DNA of 6,139 nt, taken from positions 1 to 6,139 of the forward strand of contig WTJQ01000420.1 of assembly GCA_011524785.1 (NCBI GenBank), read 5' to 3'. This document shows, piece by piece, positions 1-6,004 of the stretch. Under the pieces are notes generated by a model, which was given only the letters and a program-made list of their open reading frames with translations, made no database searches and was not told the origin of the DNA. Every line of letters begins with the position of its first letter. Position 1 is the first letter of the stretch. This DNA comes from Planctomycetota bacterium (lineage in GTDB: Bacteria; Planctomycetota; UBA1135; GCA-002686595). Position numbers and translations under genes: made by a program.

Positions 1-22
1 CGCCTTCGACGAGGCCTTCTGA
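1..22 (+). CDS. Possible 3' end of an upstream gene (partial)
   Basis: The frame starting at base 2 reads Ala-Phe-Asp-Glu-Ala-Phe and then TGA at 20-22. Every codon ends in G or C, as in the other genes here, and a strong hairpin follows 26 nt after the stop, which fits a gene end. Six codons are too few to identify a product, and the call rests only on codon bias and the downstream hairpin. Confidence 0.35.
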
Positions 23-28
23 GCCCGC

Positions 29-44
29 GGCTCCCCGGGGAGCC
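29..44. repeat. Perfect 16-bp GC palindrome
   Basis: The bases GGCTCCCCGGGGAGCC are exactly self-complementary. The site lies 7 nt after the putative stop at 20-22 and just before the larger hairpin at 49-83. It could be part of a tandem terminator structure, a protein-binding palindrome, or chance in such GC-rich DNA. Confidence 0.4.
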
Positions 45-48
45 CTTC

Positions 49-83
49 CGGAGCCCGCCGCGCCCCTCGCGCGGCGGGCTCCG
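49..83 (+). terminator. Strong GC hairpin, probable transcription terminator
   Basis: Bases 49-62 and 70-83 are perfectly complementary (14 bp). A further C63-G69 pair makes 15 bp with a 5-nt loop. The bases that follow (TCCGTTCC) hold only scattered T residues, so it is not a textbook intrinsic terminator, but stems of this strength with poor U tracts are common in GC-rich genomes. It separates the putative gene end at 22 from the gene at 150. The stem is symmetric and could act on either strand. Confidence 0.6.
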
Positions 84-149
84 TCCGTTCCGGGGCAGGG
101 CGACCGCGCCTTGCGGATCGACGCGAGGCCAGCGGACAATGGCCGCGTC

Positions 150-722
150 ATGCAACGCCCGTCGCACACCACGCTCCTCGACCGCTGCCTCCGCCAGCTC
201 GCTGCCCCCGCGCTGGTCGCCTGTGCCGCAGCTGCCGGCTGCTGCACCCCAGCGCCCGACTTCCCTTCGGACGTGACCACCGCGGAGACCGGCGCGGCCG
301 CGGGCCGTGCGCAGGCGGGCCGGATCGTGAACATGGGCCAGCCGACTGCCGAGGAGCTCGCCGCCTTCGCCGCTGAGGGCTACGGGCTCGTCCTCGACAT
401 GCGCACCGCGGGTGAGGACCGCGGCTTCGACGAGGCGGCCACCGCCGCCGAGCTGGGCATGGAGTACCAGAACCTCGGCTTCCGCGAGCCGGACACCCTC
501 ACCGACGACCTGCTCGCCCAGTTCATCGAGAGCGTCGGGTCCACCGACGGCCCCGTCCTCCTGCACTGCAAGAGCGGCAACCGCAGCGCAGGCACGTGGC
601 TCGCCTGGCGCGTGCTCGGCGAGGGCGTCGACTTCGAGACGGCCCTGCCCGAGGCCAAGGCCATGGGCCTGCGCAACGAGGCCTACGCCCAGCGAGTGCG
701 CGAGTTCATCGCCTCCCGCTGA
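150..722 (+). CDS. DUF442-family (PTP-fold sulfurtransferase/phosphatase-like) protein with lipoprotein-type signal
   Basis: This is a 190-residue protein. The N-terminus has basic residues and a hydrophobic stretch (about residues 17-30) with cysteines in lipobox-like settings: LVAC ending at Cys25 and AAGC ending at Cys31. Export and lipid anchoring are therefore likely. The rest matches the DUF442 / beta-lactamase-hydrolase-like family. A strand reading GLVLDMR (about residues 79-85) is followed by a C-terminal loop HCKSGNRSAG, with Cys140 and Arg145 in a CX4R arrangement. Classical tyrosine phosphatases have CX5R. CX4R is typical of rhodaneses and of the DUF442 domain of Blh persulfide dioxygenases, so transfer of sulfane sulfur is more likely than dephosphorylation; this is inference from the family. 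No dioxygenase domain is attached. An in-frame TTG at 111 is a possible earlier start, but ATG 150 puts the signal sequence near the N-terminus. Neither start has a strong Shine-Dalgarno. The gene stands alone and converges on the B3/B4 gene. Confidence 0.82.
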   Translation: MQRPSHTTLLDRCLRQLAAPALVACAAAAGCCTPAPDFPSDVTTAETGAAAGRAQAGRIVNMGQPTAEELAAFAAEGYGLVLDMRTAGEDRGFDEAATAAELGMEYQNLGFREPDTLTDDLLAQFIESVGSTDGPVLLHCKSGNRSAGTWLAWRVLGEGVDFETALPEAKAMGLRNEAYAQRVREFIASR

Positions 723-740
723 GGGGCGAGAGAACGGCGC
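723..740. other. 18-nt convergent junction
   Basis: The stop codons of the DUF442 gene (720-722) and the minus-strand B3/B4 gene (741-743) are 18 nt apart. I see no hairpin in this gap, so any terminators must lie inside the opposing coding sequences and the two transcripts probably overlap at their 3' ends. Confidence 0.6.
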
Positions 741-1376
741 TCAACCGCGCGGCGCGACGGCCTCGCACGTCGCGCCCATGGCCTCGGCCATGGTGGCGAT
801 CCGGTGCAGGGTCGCCGCCCCCGTCTCCACCTCGCTCGAGGGACACCAGACGATGAACAGGCAGTCCGTCGAGTCCTCGGCGGTCTTGGTGCGCTGGGCG
901 TCCTTGACGGCGTTGGCGCAGGGGCCCTCGGCGTCGAAGAGGCACAGCAGCCCCTTCAGGTCGATCTCCTGGCCCGAGGCGTTGAAGACGTAGGACGCGC
1001 CCTCGGCTGCACACGCCGTCCGCAGCGCGGTCCCGGCCGTACGACCCAGGTCCACGACGCTGATGGGCAGGCCGCTCTCGGCGCTGGCGAGGTTCCCGAG
1101 GTCCACCGCGGGGTTGATGCGGGGGAGGGCCCCCTCCCCCACGACCCGCGCCAGGTACTCACTCGACGGCTTGCCGCGCCCGGAGGGCTTGTAGCCCCCG
1201 TGCCGCAGCATCTTGCGCACCAAGCCACGCCGCTCCTCGTTCGCCGAGGCCACGGCGCCCTCGAGTCCGGCCTCGAGGTCTGCATGCCGCTCGAGCTGCC
1301 CAAGCGGCTCCGGGAACACGCAGCGCACCGCGTGCGCGACGAAGAGCGGGTGCTCCTCGCAGTCGAGGGTCACCAC
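741..1376 (-). CDS. Stand-alone B3/B4 tRNA-binding-domain protein (PheRS beta editing-domain-like)
   Basis: The protein is about 211 residues. It matches single-domain B3/B4 proteins (COG3382 type), related to the editing region of phenylalanyl-tRNA synthetase beta. From residue 51 on the characteristic pieces appear in order: a KMLRHGGYKPSGRGKPSSEYL helix region, the signature LPRINPAVDLGNLASAES (about residues 84-101), GLPISVVDL, and a C-terminal GPCANAVKDAQRTKT stretch (about 151-165) followed by a hydrophobic strand LFIVW. Such proteins may bind or deacylate mischarged tRNA, but free-standing bacterial members are poorly characterised. GTG at 1376-1374 or the adjacent GTG at 1373-1371 is the likely start. 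Both lie behind GGAGGA at 1388-1383, at 6 or 9 nt, and both overlap the stop of the protease gene; the second gives a 4-nt GTGA overlap. A GTG at 1400 is less likely because it lies upstream of this Shine-Dalgarno. No signal peptide is visible, so the product should be cytosolic. Confidence 0.83.
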   Translation of the reverse strand: MVTLDCEEHPLFVAHAVRCVFPEPLGQLERHADLEAGLEGAVASANEERRGLVRKMLRHGGYKPSGRGKPSSEYLARVVGEGALPRINPAVDLGNLASAESGLPISVVDLGRTAGTALRTACAAEGASYVFNASGQEIDLKGLLCLFDAEGPCANAVKDAQRTKTAEDSTDCLFIVWCPSSEVETGAATLHRIATMAEAMGATCEAVAPRG

Positions 1377-3814
1377 GGAGCGTCCTCCAGCACGCCGCAC
1401 CCGCAGGCCGTGCCGAGACCGGGTCGAGCCGACCCGATGGGCGGCCCCGGAGGCGCCTCGGGCGCGCTCTCCTGCTCGGTCGCGGTCGCAGCGGGACGCG
1501 CGAGGAAGCGGCCGATGCGCCGGAGGAGGGCAGGGTGCTCGTTGCTCGCCCCAATGCTCCGCGTGAAGTCCACGAGCGCCCCCTCGGCGATGGCACGCAC
1601 CGCCGCGCTGGAGGACGGCCGGGCGGCGAGGAGCTCCAGCCGGGCGATCAGGCGCTCGAGCACCGCCCGGGCGACGGGGTCCTGCCCGCTGGGGATCGCG
1701 AGGGCGATCTCGAGGATCACCTCGTCCAGGGTCAGCTGACCCGGGTCGAGGGCCGCCTGCGCCGCGAGACGCTCAGCCCGCTGCGGGTGCAGCAGAGCGG
1801 CCAGGGCGAGGTCCGCGGTCGTCTCGGCCACGGCCACGGGGTCGAAGCCCGTGCCGACGCGCCCCTCGAAGAGCTCCCTCCGCGGCCCGACGCCCGGGGC
1901 CGCGGGGACGAGCCAGGGCAGGGCCTGCACGGGGACGGTGATCTCCTGGCGGCTCAGGGCCTGGGCCACGGCGCCCAGTGCCAGGCGCTGGGTCGCCGCC
2001 GGCACCGGGGCGACGCCCTGGGCTCCGGGCCCGCGCAGCTCGTGCGCGTACTCGAGGCCGCCGATGAGCTTGGCCGCGGCTTCGAGCTGGTAGCGGTGGT
2101 GCAGGTGAACGGGCACATACACCTGGGTCAGCTTCGAGAGCGGCTCGCCCTCGGCCAGCCGGTCCGGACCGAAGGCCATCAGGGCCTGACGGCGCACGAG
2201 GAGCAGGTCCTCCAACGCGCGCACCGGGTCGTCGCCGTTGTCCCAGAGGGACGCGCTGGCCAGGGCCGTCCCGAGCCCGCGCGCGTCCTGGTCGGTCGCC
2301 CACGGCAGGGTGCTTCCATCCAGCGCCGCGGCGCGCCCCTCCTCGGCCCCGTACAGCCAGCGCACGGCCTGGAGGTCCCAGGCGCCCATCCCGACCGCGT
2401 AGGCCTTCGAGACGTCCGGGCCGCCTCCCGCCCGGTGGGTGATCCACGGCGCGGGGTAGTCCATCACGGACGCGCGCCCGGCGCTGGAGGCGGCGAAGTT
2501 GTGGGCGAAGCCGAGGGTGTGGCCGACCTCGTGGGCCGCGAGCTGGCGCAGGCGCGCGAGGGCCAGCTGGACGGGATCCTCGGGCCCGCCGGAGCCCGTG
2601 CCCGCGGCGCCGAGGATGCCCTCGAAGAGCATGATGTCCTGCCGCACGCGCAGGGACCCGAGCAGGACGTGCCCCTTCACGATCTCGCCCGTGCGCGGGT
2701 CCACGATCGAGTTGCCGTAGGACCAGCCGCGGGTCTGGCGGTGGACCCACTCGATCACGTTGAAGCGCGCGTCGAGGGGATGGACGCCCTCGGGCAGCAC
2801 CTCGACCCGATACGCGCCAGGCAGCCCCGCGGCCTCGAAGGCCTCGGCCCACCAGCGCGCGCCGTCCAGCAGCGCCGAGCGGATCGGCTCGGGCGTCGCG
2901 GGGTCGAGGTGGTAGACGATGGGCTCGACGACGCGGCCGTCGTCGCCGACTTGGAGGCGGTGCCGCGTCGCCAGGTGCTGCTGCAGGGGCTGCCCGAGCG
3001 GGCTCGAGTAGTCCGCGTAGGAGACCTGGAAGCTCCCCCCGCGCGGATCGAACGCGAGCGGCTGGTAGCCCGCCTCGGGGAGACGCAGCAGGGAGTGGTG
3101 CTGCACGAGCACCACGGCCTCCGGCGTCGCCGCCGTGCCGCGCACCTCGCCCCCGGGGGCGTCGCTGCGCAGGACGAGGCGCGCCTCGAGCTCGAGGTTG
3201 TCGGGGAAGGCGTGGCACTGAGCCGGCAGCACGGTGGACGCCTCGTCGTCGAGGCGGAAGCTCCCCTGCCCGCTGCGCTTGAGGGTGGCGATGGAGCCGT
3301 GGGCGTCACGCGCGAGGAAGCCGGTCAGCTCGACCAGGATCCGGCCGTCCTCCTCAGCGGCCACGGGAGTCGTGTGCAGCAGACCCCGGGCGAAGGACTC
3401 CCCCACGGCCGCGGCCTCGGCCGCCGACCCCGTGGCGCGGAAGGCGAGGTTCGGGACCTCGAAGTGGACCTGCCCCCCGATCCGCCGCAGTTGCAGCACC
3501 ACCGCCCCGCCGGGCTGTCCCCGGTCCAGGCCCACGGGGTTCGAGCCGAGGCCCGAGGCCAGGCCCTCCACGTAGAGACACTCCGCGAGGATCCCCTCGG
3601 GCCCAGAGGCCGGGAGCTCGACCCAGACCTTGGCGCGCGCCGCGTCGATCGCGGTGGGGAAGAGGCCCGGCTCGAGCGCCGCGCCCTCGAGGATCTCCGC
3701 GAAGGTCCCTTCCGAGCCCTGATCAGCGGGCGCGATCGAACCTGGCCCGGCCGGAGCCGTGCAGGCGGTCGCGAGGAGGAAGCAGAGGGCCGGGTGCAGG
3801 AAGGAGGCGCGCAT
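1370..3814 (-). CDS. Zinc-dependent metalloprotease, met-zincin (DUF4953/DUF5117) family, predicted lipoprotein
   Basis: The protein has 814 residues, within the usual range for this family. The N-terminus MRASFLHPALCFLLATAC is a signal peptide ending in a lipobox-like LATAC, so Cys18 is the probable lipidated residue and the enzyme is probably membrane-anchored outside the cytoplasm. Residues of about 100-290 resemble the DUF5117 region (RDAHGSIATLKRSGQGSF, then a beta-rich stretch). The catalytic domain has HEVGHTLGFAHN at 428-439, with His428, His432 and His438 as zinc ligands, Glu429 as the general base, and a SVMDY Met-turn at 449-453. All key residues are intact, so it should be an active peptidase; substrates are unknown. 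A helical domain runs to about residue 770, followed by a Pro/Ala-rich tail ending in GTACGCG and eight more residues. ATG 3814 is chosen over upstream in-frame starts because GAGGA lies 6 nt before it and the signal peptide begins there. Its stop overlaps the start of the B3/B4 gene. Confidence 0.92.
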   Translation of the reverse strand: MRASFLHPALCFLLATACTAPAGPGSIAPADQGSEGTFAEILEGAALEPGLFPTAIDAARAKVWVELPASGPEGILAECLYVEGLASGLGSNPVGLDRGQPGGAVVLQLRRIGGQVHFEVPNLAFRATGSAAEAAAVGESFARGLLHTTPVAAEEDGRILVELTGFLARDAHGSIATLKRSGQGSFRLDDEASTVLPAQCHAFPDNLELEARLVLRSDAPGGEVRGTAATPEAVVLVQHHSLLRLPEAGYQPLAFDPRGGSFQVSYADYSSPLGQPLQQHLATRHRLQVGDDGRVVEPIVYHLDPATPEPIRSALLDGARWWAEAFEAAGLPGAYRVEVLPEGVHPLDARFNVIEWVHRQTRGWSYGNSIVDPRTGEIVKGHVLLGSLRVRQDIMLFEGILGAAGTGSGGPEDPVQLALARLRQLAAHEVGHTLGFAHNFAASSAGRASVMDYPAPWITHRAGGGPDVSKAYAVGMGAWDLQAVRWLYGAEEGRAAALDGSTLPWATDQDARGLGTALASASLWDNGDDPVRALEDLLLVRRQALMAFGPDRLAEGEPLSKLTQVYVPVHLHHRYQLEAAAKLIGGLEYAHELRGPGAQGVAPVPAATQRLALGAVAQALSRQEITVPVQALPWLVPAAPGVGPRRELFEGRVGTGFDPVAVAETTADLALAALLHPQRAERLAAQAALDPGQLTLDEVILEIALAIPSGQDPVARAVLERLIARLELLAARPSSSAAVRAIAEGALVDFTRSIGASNEHPALLRRIGRFLARPAATATEQESAPEAPPGPPIGSARPGLGTACGCGVLEDAPW
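1383..1388 (-). promoter_or_regulatory. Shine-Dalgarno for the B3/B4 gene
   Basis: The minus strand reads GGAGGA, 6 nt before GTG 1376 and 9 nt before GTG 1373. It lies inside the last codons of the protease gene, pointing to translational coupling, and it decides against the upstream GTG at 1400. Confidence 0.75.
2501..2533 (-). other. Metalloprotease zinc-binding motif HExxHxxGxxH
   Basis: The codons on the minus strand give HEVGHTLGFAH. The motif lies about 16 codons before the SVMDY Met-turn, whose Met codon is at 2464-2462. Spacing and residues match the met-zincin clan. Confidence 0.93.
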
Positions 3815-3820
3815 GGAGGG

Positions 3821-3825
3821 TCCTC
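3821..3825 (-). promoter_or_regulatory. Shine-Dalgarno for the metalloprotease gene
   Basis: The minus strand reads GAGGA, 6 nt before ATG 3814-3812. It supports that start over an extension of up to 56 residues with no family resemblance. Confidence 0.65.
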
Positions 3826-4074
3826 GCGGACGCCTGAGCCCGTTCCTCGAGCCCGGCCACCCGCGTTGGAGCGCCACCCTAGCGACCTCGCGCCCCCGAA
3901 CCGCGCGTTCACGAGCCGCGATCAGCGTCCCACGGAGACCAGCCGAGGCCCTACAGGATCCCCGGCCGGCAGCGCCGCGCACGAAGCCTCATCGAGGCCT
4001 CGCGGGCACGTCTCTCTCCCTTCAGGAGCACAAGCGCAAGAACGCGCTCGGGCGTGGGCGTTGACCGGCGGATT

Positions 4075-4091
4075 CCCGCTCCAGCGGGTTT
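4075..4091 (-). terminator. Weak hairpin after the STT3-like gene
   Basis: A 5-bp GC stem (4075-4079 with 4084-4088) and a 4-nt loop lie just downstream of the STT3-like stop. The T run (4089-4091) is on the + strand side, so for minus-strand transcripts the stem has no U tract. It may be a weak terminator or a transcript-end stabiliser, or it may be chance. Confidence 0.25.
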
Positions 4092-4098
4092 CGATCCC

Positions 4099-5901
4099 TC
4101 AACCCCCGCCGTCCCGGAGGCGCAGGAGCAGGAGGTCGCCCTGGGCACCCTCGCGGCGCCAGAGCAGCTCGTAGGGCGCGGGGATCTCTCCCGCCGTCAG
4201 GGCCTCGAGCGCGCTCCCCGGGATCGCCGGCTCGCCATCGAGCGGGATCCCCGCCATCCAGCGCGCCGCCGGGGTGTGGAGGAGGAGGCGCTCATCGAGC
4301 AGCAGGTACCGGCACTCCAGGTCCTGACGCTGGTGCTCGACCCACTCCTCGAGCGAGCCGCGGTAGAGGATCATCCACGAGCGCATCACCCGCTCCCGGG
4401 TCGCCGCGCTCTCCCACTTCGGGGAGAGCGGAACCGGATGCTTGAGCCGCGCGAGCAGCAGCGGACCCAGCATGAAGTCGGCGGCGATCGGCTCGAAGCG
4501 CGGAACGCGCTCCTCGACGGCCTCGATCAGGGCCACGCGCGCGCGCGCTCCCTCCAGGTCGAGCCAGCCGGTGGGGTGCGCGCGCGCCTGACGCTCGCTC
4601 ATCCACCCCTGCGTGAGAGCCAGAGCAAGCAGCGCTCCCCATCGAAGCATCGCTCTGCCCTGCGTGGCCCACCGGGACACCAGGACCGGCAGGAGCACGC
4701 ACAGCAAGAGCCCCGGCAGGACCGTGACGCGCTGCACGAGCCAGGCGGCCGGCAGGGACAGGACGAGGAACAGTCCAAGAGCCTCCACCTGCCTCTGGCC
4801 CCGGAGCGCGCCGATCGCGACGAGGGGCAGTGCAAGCAGGCCTCCCTGGAACAGGCGCCAGGCGTTGGCCGCATCGACCGTCGCGAAGGGCCCCTGCCAC
4901 ATCATCCGCACCGAGTCCGGCAGGCCCGAGGGGTCGGTCGGCTGGACGCCCAGGTGGCGCAGCTTGGCCCAGAGCAGCTCGGCCACATGAGCCATGTCGG
5001 CCCGGGCGGGGTTCAGCGCGGTGACGATCACGGCCACTGCGAGGAGGAGCGCAGCTCGAACCCAGGCGACCTGCGACCACCGAATGATGACACCGACTGC
5101 GATCACCAGCGCTGGAGCCAGGGCCAGCGGCCCCCCCTTCGCCAGGAGTGCAGGGACGAGCACCGTCATCGCCGCCAGCGCGAGGCTCCCCCACCAGGCA
5201 GCCGGATCCCGCGTCCGACGCCAGGCCACCACGATCGAGAGCGCCACCCCCTCGATCAGGAGGAACACCCCCATCCCGTGCCAGGTCGCGAGCGCCGCTC
5301 CCGCAGTGAGCCCTGCCAGGATCCATCGCTTGCGACTGGCCGACCCCAGCGCCGCGACCAGGGCCGCGAGGTGCAGCGCATAGAGCGGCACCGAGAGGTC
5401 CTCACGGACCAGGATGAACCCCACGGTCCGATGAGTGACGGGGAGGGCCACATGCAACGCGGCCGCGAACAGGGCGGCCCAGGGGCTCCTCGTCAGGCAC
5501 CACGCTGCGAGCGCCAGACCGATCCCGGCCGCCGCCGCCAGCGCGCTGCAAACCCACACCGAGAGCACGTGCAGCGGAACCGCGCCACCCGTCGCGCGAT
5601 CGGCCGCGAACAGGATCCACTCCAGACCCACCGTGTAGGTCGAGGCCACCTCGACGGAGTTCGGGGACTCGACCCAGCCATCCGCCTCCGGCAGCGGCCC
5701 TCCACTCTCCAGGACCCCGCTGACGAGGCGTGCGAGGACCGCTGGATCGCTCTGGAGGACCGAGGCTGGCTCGCCCGCGTCGAAGGCTGGTCGATCGAGC
5801 GCGCGGTCTGCTCGCAGGGAGGCGTCCAGACCCACGAGGGCGAGGATGAGTGCCCAGGGGAGGAACCCAGAGAGCACGGAGACGCGGCGCGAGTCCTCCA
5901 C
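4099..5901 (-). CDS. STT3-like / GT-C fold polytopic membrane glycosyltransferase-like protein
   Basis: The protein has 600 residues, with roughly 12-13 hydrophobic segments over residues 9-432 and a soluble, probably periplasmic, C-terminal domain. Three motifs align with STT3/PglB/AglB oligosaccharyltransferases. In the first loop, SDPAVLAR has Asp52 and Arg58 spaced as in the DPYFNYR motif of STT3. The RTVGFILVRED stretch has Arg158 and Glu167-Asp168 in the place of the second acidic pair (RT...DTD in PglB). TWHGMGVFLLI (Trp207, Gly209, Phe213) resembles the WxGxxF motif. The C-terminal domain lacks the WWDYG motif that reads the acceptor sequon, so it may transfer lipid-linked sugars to another acceptor. 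A related GT-C mannosyl- or arabinosyltransferase role is possible. GTG 5901 is chosen over an in-frame TTG at 5937 because GGGAGG lies 9 nt before it while the TTG has no Shine-Dalgarno. It is divergent from the kinase-like gene. Confidence 0.72.
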   Translation of the reverse strand: MEDSRRVSVLSGFLPWALILALVGLDASLRADRALDRPAFDAGEPASVLQSDPAVLARLVSGVLESGGPLPEADGWVESPNSVEVASTYTVGLEWILFAADRATGGAVPLHVLSVWVCSALAAAAGIGLALAAWCLTRSPWAALFAAALHVALPVTHRTVGFILVREDLSVPLYALHLAALVAALGSASRKRWILAGLTAGAALATWHGMGVFLLIEGVALSIVVAWRRTRDPAAWWGSLALAAMTVLVPALLAKGGPLALAPALVIAVGVIIRWSQVAWVRAALLLAVAVIVTALNPARADMAHVAELLWAKLRHLGVQPTDPSGLPDSVRMMWQGPFATVDAANAWRLFQGGLLALPLVAIGALRGQRQVEALGLFLVLSLPAAWLVQRVTVLPGLLLCVLLPVLVSRWATQGRAMLRWGALLALALTQGWMSERQARAHPTGWLDLEGARARVALIEAVEERVPRFEPIAADFMLGPLLLARLKHPVPLSPKWESAATRERVMRSWMILYRGSLEEWVEHQRQDLECRYLLLDERLLLHTPAARWMAGIPLDGEPAIPGSALEALTAGEIPAPYELLWRREGAQGDLLLLRLRDGGG

Positions 5902-5990
5902 TGCGTGCAGCCTCCCGGCTCGGCCCTTCCAGGTCAACGCAGGACCCTGGCGGAAGGGAAGCGTCGACCGTACAAACGGGTCGCACCCGC
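5902..5990. promoter_or_regulatory. Divergent intergenic region
   Basis: These 89 nt must hold the promoters of both the STT3-like gene (minus) and the kinase-like gene (plus). TACAAA at 5971-5976 on the + strand is a fair -10-like hexamer in otherwise very GC-rich DNA, but its expected -35 position is poor. No clear minus-strand promoter is visible. Confidence 0.35.
5911..5916 (-). promoter_or_regulatory. Shine-Dalgarno for the STT3-like gene
   Basis: The minus strand reads GGGAGG, 9 nt before GTG 5901-5899. This makes the GTG a better start than TTG 5937, which would add 12 residues. Confidence 0.55.
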
Positions 5991-6004
5991 ATGCCGTCGA
6001 CGCT
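5960..6004. repeat. Nested inverted repeat around the kinase-like gene start
   Basis: The outer arms AGCGTCGAC (5960-5968) and GTCGACGCT (5996-6004) are a perfect 9-bp inverted repeat. Nested inside, almost concentric with them, CGGGT (5977-5981) and ACCCG (5985-5989) form a 5-bp stem with a CGC loop. ATG 5991 falls between the two stems. It may be an operator for the divergent genes or, if the transcript starts far enough upstream, an RNA fold covering the start codon. Function is inferred; the repeat itself is plain in the sequence. Confidence 0.45.

Larger units (their letters stand above)
3815..4098. other. 284-bp intergenic region upstream of the metalloprotease gene
   Basis: No credible gene lies here; the frames that cross it are shadows of the neighbours. 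It should contain the 3' end signal of the STT3-like gene and the promoter of the protease gene. I find no convincing -35/-10 pair. Two small inverted repeats are present: GCCTC-ATC-GAGGC at 3986-3998 and CCCGC-TCCA-GCGGG at 4075-4088. The second begins 11 nt beyond the STT3-like stop, but on the minus strand it lacks a U tract. Confidence 0.5.

Noticed and set aside
776..793. 8-bp inverted repeat CCATGGCC/GGCCATGG
   Set aside because: It falls in the B3/B4 coding sequence at a Met-Ala-Glu-Ala-Met stretch, and the repeated codons explain the symmetry.
412..993. A 193-residue + strand frame overlapping the DUF442 gene
   Set aside because: It is Ser/Pro/Arg-rich with no domain. The CX4R loop and signal sequence are in the frame starting at 150.
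1773..3218. A 481-residue minus-strand frame overlapping the metalloprotease
   Set aside because: It is an out-of-frame shadow made almost wholly of Arg, Ala, Gly and Pro, while the zinc motif is in the other frame.
1535..4174. An 879-residue open frame on the + strand
   Set aside because: It lies opposite the metalloprotease gene, has low-complexity Arg/Gly/Glu-rich content and no recognisable domain. Extreme third-position GC removes stop codons from the opposite strand.
5932..5937. TTGACC on the minus strand as a -35 box for the STT3-like gene
   Set aside because: The hexamer 17 nt downstream is GAGGCT, nothing like a -10, and a start there would sit almost on the GTG at 5901.
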